In this document: piece by piece, positions 41,856 through 52,559 of the stretch
How the letters are laid out: each line of letters begins with the position of its first letter
Numbering within the stretch: position 1 is the stretch's first letter
Assembly: GCA_964059195.1 (NCBI GenBank)
Contig: CAXKWD010000007.1
Location: 58,901,163-58,965,162 of the forward strand
Direction of reading: 5' to 3'
DNA length: 64,000 nucleotides
From: Ectobius pallidus
Lineage: Eukaryota; Arthropoda; Insecta; Blattodea; Ectobiidae
The notes under the pieces: generated by a model
What the model saw: only the letters and a program-made list of their open reading frames with translations
The model's database searches: none
Told to the model about the DNA's origin: nothing
Made by a program: the position numbers and the translations under genes

Positions 41856-42387
41856 CAGGGTGTTAATGAATAACACCGAAATATTTTACCTGTATATAGA
41901 GGGGACATAGACAAGAAAATTTTATTAGGAGATTTTTGCTCTATGACGTAAAATGTGTATGCTACAGGGCATTAAAGTCATTATAATTTGGTGCTCATAA
42001 ATCAATAATTACGCGAAATAGGGTTAAAATGTTCATTAAGTTGACTTCATGCCTTCCTAGTGATCGATAAAAACCTGACTCTTAATCATTCGTCATAATT
42101 TAGTGTTTCCATAATCTGCAAAATTTACAGACTAATCACACGACTGGTCGCCACTGCATTAGTCTTTTTTTTTATTCATAAGTACTGACTACAGTGTTAA
42201 CAGCGAACTTCCTTTGTTTTGCATTTTTGTCTCATGTTAGAAGTCAGTGGCAGCCATCCCCTGGGAAATTTTATGCTCTAACAGGAAAAATTCAAGCAAT
42301 AGAGCAAAAATCTCCTAATAAAAGTTGCTTGTCTATGTCCCCTCTATACACAGGTAAAATATTTCGGTGTTATTTATTAACACCCTG
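41856..42387. mobile_element. 532-bp MITE with about 95-bp inverted repeats (TA target)
   Basis: The ends begin CAGGGTGTTAATGAATAACA and, from the right, CAGGGTGTTAATAAATAACA. They share CACCGAAATATTTTACCTGT, AGAGGGGACATAGACAAG and TTATTAGGAGATTTTTGCTC. TA flanks both sides (41854-41855, 42388-42389). It is inserted in a transposase fragment just to its right. Confidence 0.85.
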
Positions 42388-42389
42388 TA

Positions 42390-42600
42390 TAACTTTATCG
42401 AGCACAGAACCCGTTTCTCTAAATTTGTTTACTAGTCGTCGAACGGTTTCTCTACCTGGAGGATTTACATCTGGAAATTGTGTTCTGAATCGTCTAACGA
42501 CTTCTCTGCAAGACTCTGTTTTCACATAATTATTGTACATAAATACCCTATGTTGTACTGTGAACACATTTTCAGCATCTCCTGTAATAAGGTAAGTCCC
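42390..42600 (-). pseudogene. Mariner-type transposase N-terminal HTH fragment (DUF4817-like)
   Basis: On the minus strand it reads VFMYNNYVKTESCREVVRRF, TQFPDVNPPGRETVRRLVNK and FRETGSVLDK, the classic N-terminal helix-turn-helix of some arthropod mariner-like transposases. The frame stops in the MITE inserted at 42387. No catalytic domain remains. Confidence 0.75.
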
Positions 42601-42689
42601 TATTTTCATGGTCATGCACGAACAAAGTGAAAGAAGCGAGAGAAGTGCCGTGCAGTTCCTACACCTCGGGGCGCAGGGTGACGACTTGG

Positions 42690-42870
42690 CGGCCGCATGC
42701 ACTTTTGCAAGTGTAATATTCATGCATCCTAATGGCCCATCTACATCATATCATTGGTCAGAGAAAGAAGATAAGTGCTTGGTTCCATTCAGTCACATCT
42801 TACTACATGTAGGCTACCCATTCCAGATACTGCAACAGGTAGACAGTACCACATATCTGATAAATGACAT
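42690..42870 (+). pseudogene. Fragment of the same unnamed family as 3-943
   Basis: VIFMHPNGPSTSYHWSEKED is followed by CLVPFSHILLHVGYPFQIL and a short tail. It aligns by eye with HPPGPRTSF...VWMPLTNVLRKL of the first pseudogene (HP.GP..S, then (V/M)P...(H/N)(I/V)L). It is a C-terminal fragment only. Confidence 0.5.
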
Positions 42871-43679
42871 CTGTGGTCTATTTTTATATTTGGATTGGCA
42901 GTACACTTAATAATTTGGGTATCGAGCTGTTAATAAATTAACAGGTCTGCTGCAAAAATATTATGTTTAACTTACCGTGTAAAAATGTTATAATTGTGGT
43001 AATGGATTTCTGTGCACTTAATGGTAAGAACTGATTATAACACTGAATTACTTTGGCTTGTAAGACTGTAGCTCCATAATTATCTGGAAACTCTGTTCAA
43101 CATATGTATGTAATCCATACTCAAATATTCTATTTTTACATATGTGCAGAAAAAAAATTCACCTAACAAAGTCCCACAAGTTTTTTTATTTTTTCTAGAT
43201 GGAAATTTCCTGCTCGTTCCAATGGTGCAAAGCATTCAGCTGTATCTAGTTTACTTTTTGAGATATCATGGTTTTTATGAGGAGGCGCGATTGCCTTTTT
43301 ATAGTTTCAATTTTTAAGTTTACATGCCCATAACAACAGTGTTAGTGTTAGTGTAAGTGTTAGACAAATTCTGACACCAGATTTGAACTCAGCAGTCATT
43401 TTTGCATTGGAATGATCATGTGTTATGGTTCTGCTAACATTCACAGGCATAGTACAAGCAAAAATGTAACAGTCTGCACACAAAACCTACTCCTGTCCTG
43501 ACTCTATTCTTCCTAAAACACGATGTTTTCAAAGAAGTGTATCTACGAATCTATAACAGACAGGAAGCTAAAAATTCAGATCTTTGTTTCTCATGCATAT
43601 GGGAACCACACTACAAATTTTCATCAAAATCTGAGACCGGAGGGTTACATTTCACTTTCTTTCTGGATGAATTGAGGTG
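42871..43679. other. Non-coding stretch
   Basis: AT-rich sequence with a short GTTAGTGTTAGTGTAAGTG array near 43340. No gene or terminal repeat was recognised. Confidence 0.45.
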
Positions 43680-44110
43680 GAATGACCCTAAATGAGCTTT
43701 TTTATTATTTTAAAATATTATGTTTGCCGTTTTGGTGCAAGGTTTTTTTTTATAATGTGAATTATAATGCTGGCTTTGAAAAAGCTGTGGGTCATTTTTT
43801 ATAATGTGAAATATTACCGTATGCTGGCATTGAAAAGAGCCGTTTTGGTGCAAGGGTTGTTTTTGCTGCATTAAGTCATTTTTTATTATTTTAAAATACA
43901 TCCTGGACCAAAAGCCAGGGTACTTCTTACTTATGGTAGCCATTTCAAATATGGGACTCAACTAGAATTAGAACAGTCTCGATTATAACATGTAGCAACA
44001 GTGAGCTGCAATACCGGCATTGAGCAGCAACATGCAAGGGGAAAGGCTGATGGCCAGGGGAAGTGACAGTTTGTGACAACACGGCTGGCATGGGGCATGG
44101 GGAAGGTAGG
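43680..44110. repeat. Diverged partial copy of the 9.7-kb/47-kb repeat family
   Basis: It contains several copies of (A)AATATTATG then TTTGGTGCAAGG with T-runs, followed by an ATACCGGCATTGAGCAG segment that parallels ATTACCGGCGCTTAGTAG at 10.4 kb and ATTACCGGCGTTAAGCAT at 47.75 kb. The tRNA-like block is not present. Confidence 0.5.
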
Positions 44111-44273
44111 GGAAGCAGGCTGTCGCCATAGCAACGTGTAGATGTAGATGTAGATATCTCGTCCTGTAGATCCTGTGTTGAGCGGGGCTCAAGGATATAG
44201 AACACGTCAGATCAAAAAATACATGCATGTTATAACAATAATATAGGTCTACAGAAACTGCAAGCTGCCAAAT

Positions 44274-45072
44274 TTATCCAAGCTGGAAATATTCCTCCAA
44301 ATTGTAGAAGGTGTGAGTTATTAAAAATTCCTTGACAGCTGTTTTGAAATGTTTGCTCTTTCTTTGAATACATAATAATTTAATGTTGTTTGGAAGCTTG
44401 TTATATATCTGTACTGCAGAATAATACGCACCCTTCTGAAAGAGTTTTAACGAGTTATTTGGTCTGTGTAGATCATTCATGTTTCTGGTAGTACGTCCAT
44501 GTACACTAAAATTAGTTTGAAATTTATCAATATTATTCACTACATAACACATAACAGAGTATATATACTCCCCTGTAAGAGTGAGGACTTTTAATTTTTC
44601 AAATAGCGGTTTACAAGATTCCCTTTTTTTCTTTCCACATATTATTCTTATTGCCCGCTTTTGTAATCTAAATATTTTCTCCCTATGGGTAGAGTTGCCC
44701 CAGAAAATGATCCCGTACCTCATTACCGAGTGAAAATATGCAAAATATACCATAAGTAATGCATCCTGTTTTAATATATTATTCAAAATTCTTAAAGCAA
44801 AGCACGCTGAACTCAGTTTTGGACTTATCATTTCTATGTGTGTCTTCCAGTCAAGATTTTGGTCAATTTGTAGTCCTAAAAATTTTACATTGCTAATTTC
44901 TTGTATGATTTGTGTTCCATAATTAATTTCAAGATTTGAGATACATCTGTTTTTTGTCCTAAATTGTATAAAATGGGTCTTATCAATATTAAGTGTCATT
45001 TTATTAGCTAGAAACCATGTGTTTAACTCGTGAAAAGCCTTTGTAGCTATTCTTGATAAATGTTCTTGGGTT
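44274..45072 (-). pseudogene. LINE E 3' fragment (reverse transcriptase C-terminus)
   Basis: The frame reads FHELNTWFLANKMTLNIDK, then HFIQFRTKNR, NVKFLGLQIDQNLDWKTHI, VMRYGIIFWGNSTHREKIF and LQKRAIRIICGKKKRESC, ending NTFYN-like ITHTFYNLEEYF. These are the RT thumb and C-terminal motifs of Jockey/CR1-like LINEs. The copy is 5' truncated near 45072, the usual outcome of incomplete reverse transcription. Confidence 0.82.
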
Positions 45073-45079
45073 TAGTTTC

Positions 45080-45720
45080 CCACTTTGCTGGATTTCCACA
45101 TGCAATGTTCGGCGTTGTTATGTAGGCTCTGGCTTGCAGACTAACGCTCCCATTGGCTGTGAACGACCTTGCATGTCATTGGTCCATTCCATACGGTGCT
45201 GTCAGCAATTTTAAGTGCAAGCTTTTCAATTCCCATGCAGACTGGATTCCCTGGTTTTCTAATTATCATATAATGAAGAAGGATGTTTGGGGGCAGAGCC
45301 CCCAATAAATAAAAAACTTTTGGTTAGGTTAGGTTAGGCATGTTAGATTAGGCTTAAAGGGGGCTTACATTATGTTAGGCATGTTAGATTAGGCTTAAAG
45401 GGGGTTTGGGAACAGAGCCCCAAAGAAATAAAAAAATGTTAGGTTTGGCTTTGTTAGAAACGAGAATGGTTATTTTAGGTTTAGTTTAATTTGGTTCAAT
45501 GGGGGTAAGAAATAATCAAGTTTTAATCTGCTTCTTGTGAAGGACATCAAGAACTTACACCCCAGTGGTGTTCTAGACACCAGCACAGACCACCATCATG
45601 TTGGCAGCCCTGATTCCAGAACCACGTGACCCATCAGCTTCTTCCCTGCATGCACCTATGCTGTCTCGAGCAGCCGATTCTGGTGTGTGCCCTTCCTTTC
45701 CGAATGCCATTTTAGGTTAT
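45080..45720. repeat. Non-coding relative of the 38.4-41.6 kb hAT-like element
   Basis: ACGACCTTGCATGTCATTGG, CAGTGGTGTTCTAGACACC and ACGTGACCCATCAGC parallel segments at 40990-41340 (ACGACCTTGCACGTGATTGG, CATGTGACCCATCGAC) in order. A TTAGGTTAGGTTAGGCATG stretch lies between. The transposase is absent. Confidence 0.5.
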
Positions 45721-46121
45721 TTTTCTATGAACGTCTTACCGATTTTACCTGTATTTAAAATATTCTTAGAAACAAAAGGTGGGGCAGAGCACTATATCCT
45801 TGGCCATACAGTTTTCCTTCCTGACACTGAAAACGTCATTTAATGTACTTACTTTTGTTGAAGGAATTGATTCAGGGGTGAAATTAGTAGTTTTTAGAGC
45901 TTTATGTTGTTTTTTTACCCCTTGCAATCAGTTTATTTTTATTACGCATAAAACACAGGCAGCAATAGGCCTATTATGGTTCTCAGTGAAGTAGGATGAG
46001 CAACTGCGAAGCACGATGACCAACTGATCTTCTTGCAATAAGGTAAGCAGTGGCAGGTAAATTCTATTTTAGTGACAGTTAGGTTAGGTTAGGATGTTTA
46101 GTTAGGTTATGAACAGTGATG
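45721..46121. other. Non-coding stretch with GGTTA repeats
   Basis: It includes GTTAGGTTAGGTTAGG near 46080, a short degenerate run. No gene was recognised. Confidence 0.4.
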
Positions 46122-46466
46122 CAGTAGAGTCCCGAAAACTCGGCCTAATGTGCACCGAAGGGTGGCCGAGTGTGTGAAAATGCCAGGTTATCGGGAAAGG
46201 ATTGAAAAAAAAAAGTACGAGTGTTTCCTCAGAAAATACAGTAACTTACTTGTATTGGTTGCTTGAGAATACATAAGGCATAAAGCATAAAGCTGTTATA
46301 ATGAAAATTAACTAGCCGACTTTGCAAATACTAAAGACATTTTTTTAAAGAAATGCGTAATATCCTGTTGTTTTTCGCACTCTACTCTGTGTTTTGCCCT
46401 GCTAGGGTGTGGCCGAGTTATCTGGACTGCCGGGATATCGAGTGCCCAGTTTTCGGGACTCTACTG
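46122..46466. mobile_element. 345-bp Tigger-type MITE
   Basis: The ends CAGTAGAGTCCCGAAAACTC and, from the right, CAGTAGAGTCCCGAAAACTG are the common Tigger/pogo terminal sequence. The right flank is TA; the left flank is TG, a decayed TA. Confidence 0.8.
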
Positions 46467-47039
46467 TATTAGTTTTGTAGGGCATATTGAATTCACACGT
46501 TTCAGAAATGTGCCATAGTGAGGTTTGTCATGTTTGGTTAACCTGTTTACCCACATTAGATGGCCGTCAGTTATATGTTATTATCATGAATTGTGTAGCC
46601 TATTTTAAGGTAAGAGAATTGCAGGACATATTCTTACATATATGAATCAATTTCGCACCTAATTATAACCTTGCACCTAAGGACACATTTTTAATGTTGT
46701 TCCGTTTAGTAAAAACTAAAACTGTATGACTAAGGACATAGGCCCGGACAACTTCTGGAGAATTACATAAAATTTGGCCTTTTTTCGTGTGTAAAAAGAA
46801 ATTAACCAATCCAGCAAAATGGGATACTGTCCCTGATTATTCTTCTTATTTTGTTACACAGGATTATGCCACTGGGAAAAATACTGCATTCATTGGGATG
46901 CAATTTTATGGGTAGACAGATAGATGCGCTCTGCTGTTCTTGGGTGATATGGGTGGTACGGCATAGGCACTGAATATCCAGAGAGAAAAAGCTATGCATT
47001 TACATTTGGATGAAATAACTTAGCAAATGAGTTCATCAC
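46467..47039. other. Non-coding stretch
   Basis: No gene, RNA or terminal repeat was recognised. Confidence 0.4.
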
Positions 47040-47870
47040 CAGAAAATAAATTTACAGACTGCCGGGAAAAAAAGTATTTTATGCCGCGCACGAGTCCCTC
47101 ACTCCTACTCTCTAACGGGATTTGCCTGGAAAGAAGGGGTCTTGGGTGGGGGAGACATCTAGCGGCGACATTTGAACTACTAGCAATGACATTATCGCCA
47201 TCTACGTGTAAACTGGAGAAACTGAAAAAATAATTTATTTCTCCTTTATTCTCTTCTTCTCTTCCTTTCCTGTCTCGTTCCTCTCTTCCTCTCACCTCCT
47301 CTTCTCCCTTCCTACCTATTTGAGACCTATTCCTAAGAGTAAATTTTGGATCAACTGGAATTCGAACTCGAGACCTCTAGGCCCGTAGCTAGGAGCCTTA
47401 ACCATTACATCATGAGTGAACATTGAGCAGTGAAAGAAGCTTTCTTACATTTGATTTATGATAGGTTTCATAACTTTTAATGCAAGAATCAGTTTTTATA
47501 ATTTTGAGATATTTTGTTAGGGCCTAGTTATGAAAAGAGTAGTGTTGGTGCAAGGGAATTTTTCTGCATCAATTAAGTCATATTAAAAGTTATAATAAAG
47601 CTTTTTTATAATTGCAAAATATTATGGTGCAAGGGTCTTTTTTATTATGAAATATTATAATTGTGAAATGTTCTGTTGACATATATATTTTTTTTTATAA
47701 TTGTGAAATGTTATGTTTGGTGCAAGGGTATTTTTTTACCGTGAAATATTATTACCGGCGTTAAGCATAGAAGATAGAGGAAGCGATCAGGCAGGGAAGT
47801 GGCCGGCAAGGTAGTTAGCGAGTGGGGGAACTGTGTGTGACATAAAGTACCAATTCGCCCGCTCAGAGAC
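47040..47870. repeat. Diverged copy of the element inserted in the BEL 5' LTR
   Basis: It shares with 9686-10546 the order CTAGCGGCGACATT, a CT-rich run CTTCTCTTCCTTTCC, CCTACCTATTTGAGACC, the tRNA-like block, GTAGTGTTGGTGCAAGGGAA, repeats of GTGAAAT.TTATG then GGTGCAAGG, and ATTACCGGCGTTAAGCAT. The ends are less clear than in the LTR copy. Confidence 0.65.
47348..47416 (-). repeat. tRNA-like block (second copy)
   Basis: On the minus strand GATGTAATGGTTAAGG serves as an A-box-like region and GAGTTCGAATTCC as the B box, with a CCTAG stem between. It is the same position in the element as 9930-10000 but quite diverged in sequence. Confidence 0.55.
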
Positions 47871-48040
47871 TGCTGCTGATTTTGAAGGTATGGCTTGAAT
47901 CAGTTTCCTGCAAGTCCCTTGATACTATAGGAAGACAACTGGCATAAGGGTAATATAAGTCGCCCACAAGCTCCCCTTCCACTTAATAATAAAAGACCCT
48001 TGCACCAAACATAATATTTCACAACTATAAACAACAAAAG

Positions 48041-48404
48041 GCGAAATCCAAAAACAGGTGGCCCCTTAAGCTCCGCCCATTCGATTATCACATTTGCACG
48101 GACTGTGTGATGTATTTTGTTTCTTAGCGAAAAAGGTATGACCAACTGTCCTTGTATATTGTCGCAAGTGCCTTGTACCAACTGACCTTGTATATTGTCA
48201 TTATAATTCCCACGAGGTTTGTCAGCCTGTCTCCAGTCGTCTAGCGATATGATGTCACACCTCCAACATCCAATCACGAGTTTCTACGTAATGCAAGGAC
48301 AGAAGAATTCGCTAGATCATGGTATATAAGAAAGTGCACCATTTTGGGTGGGTTGGGCGGGATACCACTAACCCCAAGGTGCACCCTGTTTTTGGATTTT
48401 CCCC
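48041..48404. mobile_element. 364-bp MITE, copy 2 (8-bp duplication)
   Basis: The ends GCGAAATCCAAAAACAGG and, from the right, GGGGAAAATCCAAAAACAGG are flanked by AACAAAAG at 48033-48040 and 48405-48412. It shares CTCCGCCCATTCGAT, TTTGTTTCTTAGCGAA, CCTTGTATATTGTCGC and GAATTCGCTAGATCATGGTAT with copy 1. Confidence 0.75.
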
Positions 48405-48582
48405 AACAAAAGGTAAGACCCTTGCACCAAAAATCATATTTCACAATTATAGGAGCAGGAGTGGTGGACTCGGGGGCGACCTGGCAACTTTGTAACTTCA
48501 TTAAGGGAACATGTCCTTTACTCCTGTTTTCTTTAGGTTACTAAAAAGTGAGATGAGATAATTTCAGAATTATTATACTTAC

Positions 48583-48708
48583 TTCACTGAGGTTAAATCT
48601 GTGATACAGTATGTCATGAGTGGCTTGCACATTAAAACTTTCTTCAACTTTTGTAAAAGGACAATAGAAAAGATGCAGTATAGCCACAATGAGCACTAAC
48701 TGGTCCAT
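48583..48708 (-). CDS. ALG12: ALG12 exon 2, N-terminal coding exon
   Basis: The acceptor TTTTCATTACAG ends at 48709 and the donor GTAAGT starts at 48582; the exon is 126 nt, phase 0 to 0. It encodes 42 residues: a hydrophobic start ([20 protein letters not shown]), then [16 protein letters not shown] and RFNLSE. The motif P(F)[12 protein letters not shown] is the conserved first luminal loop of ALG12. The enzyme adds the eighth mannose in alpha-1,6 linkage to the dolichol-linked N-glycan precursor in the ER lumen, using dolichyl-phosphate mannose. Together the window's exons give about 146 residues of a protein usually near 480-500, so the C-terminal two thirds are missing from view. Confidence 0.9.
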
Positions 48709-48833
48709 CTGTAATGAAAATTTGGCATGAATTGCTAAGAAAACGATAACACACCGGCAAATTTTAAAAATACAACACGGTAATAAGAGAGGTTAAGATA
48801 TCACAACAAAACAGAAAAAAATTAGTTACTTAC

Positions 48834-48839
48834 TCCCAT
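48834..48839 (-). CDS. ALG12: ALG12 exon 1, possible start codon at exon end
   Basis: ATGGGA is followed at once by the donor GTAAGTAAC (48833 downward). Intron 1 is 125 bp (48709-48833) and exon 2 also opens with ATG in the same frame. Translation may therefore begin M-G-M-D-Q here or at the exon 2 ATG (48708). The preceding minus-strand sequence is read as 5' UTR. Confidence 0.6.
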
Positions 48840-49110
48840 TCTGAAGAATACAAGATCAGAAAATTTCCTGTAATGACAAAAATAGTTTGTTTAAAAAGTA
48901 AATATAAAAACTATTAACTTCAGCTGTGCCCAGATTTTTCGCGGAAGCAGACGACAAAACAACGGAGCATGCGATCACATACTCCACAAGTCGGGGGTTT
49001 GTTCTTCTTCTTCTTCTACTTTTATTTTTGGACGCCACACTAGGCCAGTGCCAAGTTTCAGCGTCGTGGGTTTCTTTGGTAGAAAACAGCGGGAAAATTC
49101 GTATGTAATG
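48840..49110 (-). promoter_or_regulatory. ALG12 5' UTR and probable promoter
   Basis: This is minus-strand sequence upstream of the start. It includes a short upstream reading frame (MASKNKSRRRRR, 49038-48856) that would precede the main start if transcribed. An alternative acceptor TTGTCATTACAG lies at about 48869-48880. Two GC-richer stretches lie near 48930-48960 and 49030-49080. No TATA box was convincingly seen. The LINE D 3' end sits about 200 bp further upstream. Confidence 0.4.
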
Positions 49111-49299
49111 GACAGGGAAAGAAATGGAATGTTACAGTTTCATTTTACATTTTTTTACGTGGGAATATATGAGACCGCTCATTTGGAGTTCAGAATTATG
49201 TAGTACTGATTGTATATGCCAAGGTCCAATGCCTTTAATAGAAGTGATACGTGAATGTAGATGGTTAATATGATTTCGGTATAGAGAGCATCCGAAGAA

Positions 49300-52200
49300 A
49301 ATGTTATTTATATTTATATTTATTTGACAAAAAAGATCCCAAAGAGCCAATGGCTCGCAGCAGGGACAATACAAAAAAATTGAATTAATACAGAGAAAAT
49401 GGCAACAGTAGCCTAAGTATGATACATAATAAACATCATAAATACAGTAAAACACAAAAAAAAAAAATGCCATATTAGTACACATAAAAGATAAGTTTAA
49501 ATAATAATCCCAACTAATTTAAGTAGCATAATATAAAGGTAATTTATCACAATTTACATAATAAATAACTATAGATTGCACAATTTGACACATTAAAATG
49601 AAAAATTAATTATTAAAAAATTCATCAAGGAGGTGTTTTTTGGACATCTTTTTAAACGTAGTTAGAGAAACGCTTTCTTTTATCTTATTTGGTAAGTTAT
49701 TGTATTCTGTAACAATCATTTTAAGAATTCCCTTCAAACCATATTTGGTGGTATTGGTTGAATAAGTTAAAATGAGTTTGTTTCTTGTCAGGTGATCATG
49801 CATTTCTTTGTTTATGCACAGATTTAGATTGCTGGCACAAATGTTATTTATTATTTTATAAGCAAAATTTACTGAGGATAATTTTAAGGTGACTGTTAAT
49901 GGTTCAATCCCTGATATATAATATACATCTTTAGTTGGAGTGTAATAACTTAGACCAAGTATAACTTTAATTGCTCTTTTCTGTAGTATTATAATTTCTT
50001 GTAATTGTGTTTTAGTACATCCTTGCCAAATTATATTCATGTAGTTTAAATGACTGTGTATTAGTGCATAGTAAATATTTCTTAGCATGGCACTTGGCAG
50101 ACAAGAGTTTCTTAGTCTTACAAATACGCCAGTTATCATTATCATTTTTTGCTTAATATTATTTAGATGATAATTCCAACTTAGTTTAGAATCGAGGGTT
50201 ATGCCTAGAAAATTTAATGAATCAACATTTTGTATAATTTTATTATTAATTTTTAGGGGTGTAGTTGTCTGTGATTTATAGCTGTTTTTTCTGAAGAATA
50301 TATATTTGGTCTTATCTACGTTTAATATTAAATGGTTATGGATATGGTAATTTTGAAGTATAATAACATCGGCTTGCATGGCAGTTATTATATCTTCTTC
50401 AGAATGTCCTGTATAAAATAGTGACATATCATCTGCAAATATTATTAGCCTACCTTGAAACTGTAATTTAGCAACATCATTTATGAACAATAAAAATAGT
50501 ATAGGTCCTAGTACTGACCCTTGCGGAACACCACAGGTGACAGTCATTGAGTCTGATTGCCCTCCATTTACACAGACAAATTGGTTTCTATCCGAAAGAT
50601 AACTCCTGAACCAATTTAGAGTAATGCCTCTTATTCCCATTCTTTCCATTTTTTCTAATAGAAAACTATGTTTCACTGTATCAAATGCTTTTCTTAGGTC
50701 AATGAAGAGTCCAGCAGACTTAAGACCCGAGTCTAAGTCATTCTGCACTGTGATCATTGCATCAACTACAGCATTTAACGTACTTGAGTTTTTAATAAAT
50801 CCATATTGATTTTTGCATAGTAGTCTTTTTTTAGGGTTATTTATGAAATTCAATAATCTATGTTTGACCACCTTTTCAATCATTTTTGAAATCGCAGGTA
50901 AGATACTGATAGGTCTATAATTACCTACTTCATTCTTTTTACCTCCTTTATAAATTGGGATTATTTTGGCAACTTTACAATTTTTTGGAAACTTTCCCTG
51001 TTCAAAAGATAGATTTATTAAATTAACAATGTGTGGGCCTAGATATTTAGTGCAATTTTTATAGACGTTACTACTTGCATTACCATCAGTATTGTTATTA
51101 TTAGGTTTAAGACTTTTTATAATCTTATTCACTTCATATAATGTAGTTGGGGTTAAGAATATAGAGTTAATGTTTCTATCGATTAAGTGAAAATTACCTT
51201 CACCTACATGTACAATTCCAGTGTCTTTGATAAGTTGCATGGCAACATTAGTGAAGTAGCTATTTAAAATGTTGCACACCTCCACCGTATTGATTATGTC
51301 CACACCATTTCGAATTAGTTTTATGTCTTGTTCAGATAACTGTTTCTTACAATTTAAAATTTCATTTGCTGCTTTCCAGGCTTTCCTTTGGTCTTGGAGG
51401 TTCTTAAAAAGTGAACTATAATATGTTTTTTTTTAAATTTCTTTTCATTTTGGTAACTTGTTTTGAAATATTTTTATATTCTTGAATGGTGTTTTCAGAA
51501 GCAAATGGCCTCTTTGTTTTAGCAAATAGTACATCCCTTCGCTTGATAAATAATAGTAAATCATCAGTAACCCAAGGTTTACGAGTTGCTATATTATTTT
51601 TTGTTATTGTCTTAGTTGAAGATGAAATTGCTTTATTGACATAATTATTGAACAGGTGATAATAGTCATCTACATCTGTAAGAGTATTTATATTTGGCTC
51701 TGTCTGAGCTAGTAGTGCGTTTAGTGTATTATAATTCAATCTATTTATTTTAGTAGTAGGTAGTTCAGGATCATATAATGGTACATCATTTGTTTGACTA
51801 ATATGTACAACTAAAACATTATGATCACTAATATCACTGATTATGTTTGCTGTATCATATTTTAGTAGCTTGTCATCAGTGAGTACATGATCTATTAGTG
51901 TCGAAGACATATTGCTCAAGCGTGTTGGTAGTTGATTACAGACTGCAAGATTGTAACATTGGGCAGTCCTTATATAGCTCTTTATTATAGGATTATTACT
52001 CTCATATAAGTTAAAGTTGAGATCACCAATTATAATGGTATTACTTCCATTTTTTTTTACTAAAATGCTTTCAAAATCATCTAGGAAATTAATTGCATTA
52101 CTGATATGTGGATTGTATGCCCCTATGATATTATATTCTGTAATACCCTTTATTATACTCATATGTAATATGCTATGTTGTCTATTTATAGAATTAACAT

Positions 52201-52557
52201 TATTTACTTTCAGGTATTCTTTTATGTATATTGATAGACCTCCTCCTATCTGTTCCCTAACAATATGATATGGTATATATTCTTTTATATGATAGTATTT
52301 CTCTTCTCCTTTAGATAACCAACTTTCTGCCAATATGATAATATCAACATTGACTACTTTTTGTAAGATTAACTCAATAGCCTCTAACTTATTTCTTAAA
52401 CTTCGAACATTTAAGTATAATATTTTGAGTTTGTATCACTTCTTAACATTAAACTTCACAGAGTAATCATCCACACTATCACATTGCACATCACTACAAT
52501 TTTCTCTTATAAAAGAATTATCCATAATGAGAAATCTTATTTCTTATATGGAGATTT
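49300..52557 (-). pseudogene. LINE D: endonuclease and reverse transcriptase, one stop and one frameshift
   Basis: From MDNSFIREN (52527) an in-frame TGA near 52440 precedes the endonuclease KILYLNVRSLRNKLEAI, IIILAESWL, IIGAYNPHI, TIIIGDLNFNLY and SDHNVLVVH. A slip in the T-run near 51425 separates this from the RT frame (51303-49606): NYRPISILPAISKMIEKVV, QYGFIKNSSTLNAVVDAM, GLFIDLRKAFDTVKH, GVPQGSVLGPILFLLFINDV, FADDMSLF, LNFLGITLDSKLSWNYHL and LQKRAIKVILGL. This is a Jockey/CR1-like order. The 3' end carries a TAAATATAAATATAAATAA tail (about 49305-49325), a typical short tandem LINE end. Confidence 0.87.
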
Positions 52558-52559
52558 AT

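Larger units (their letters stand above)
3443..48582 (-). other. ALG12: Giant intron 2 of ALG12 (45,140 bp)
   Basis: The donor GTAAGT is at 48582 and the acceptor TTTCTTTCAG ends at 3443. The flanking exons are in phase 0 and rejoin as ...RFNLSE then YDHHEF, the order expected for ALG12. Nearly all mobile elements in this window lie inside it. They include at least six LINE pieces, an inverted Penelope pair, a 9.3-kb BEL/Pao element, two multi-kilobase hAT-type elements, a pogo element, a THAP-domain element and several MITEs. Splicing across the interval is inferred from exon order and phase. Confidence 0.85.

Noticed and set aside
47020..47295. 91-codon ORF with an acidic/Arg-rich start
   Set aside because: It derives from the CT-rich run of the repeat family and has no conserved counterpart in the 9.7-kb copy.
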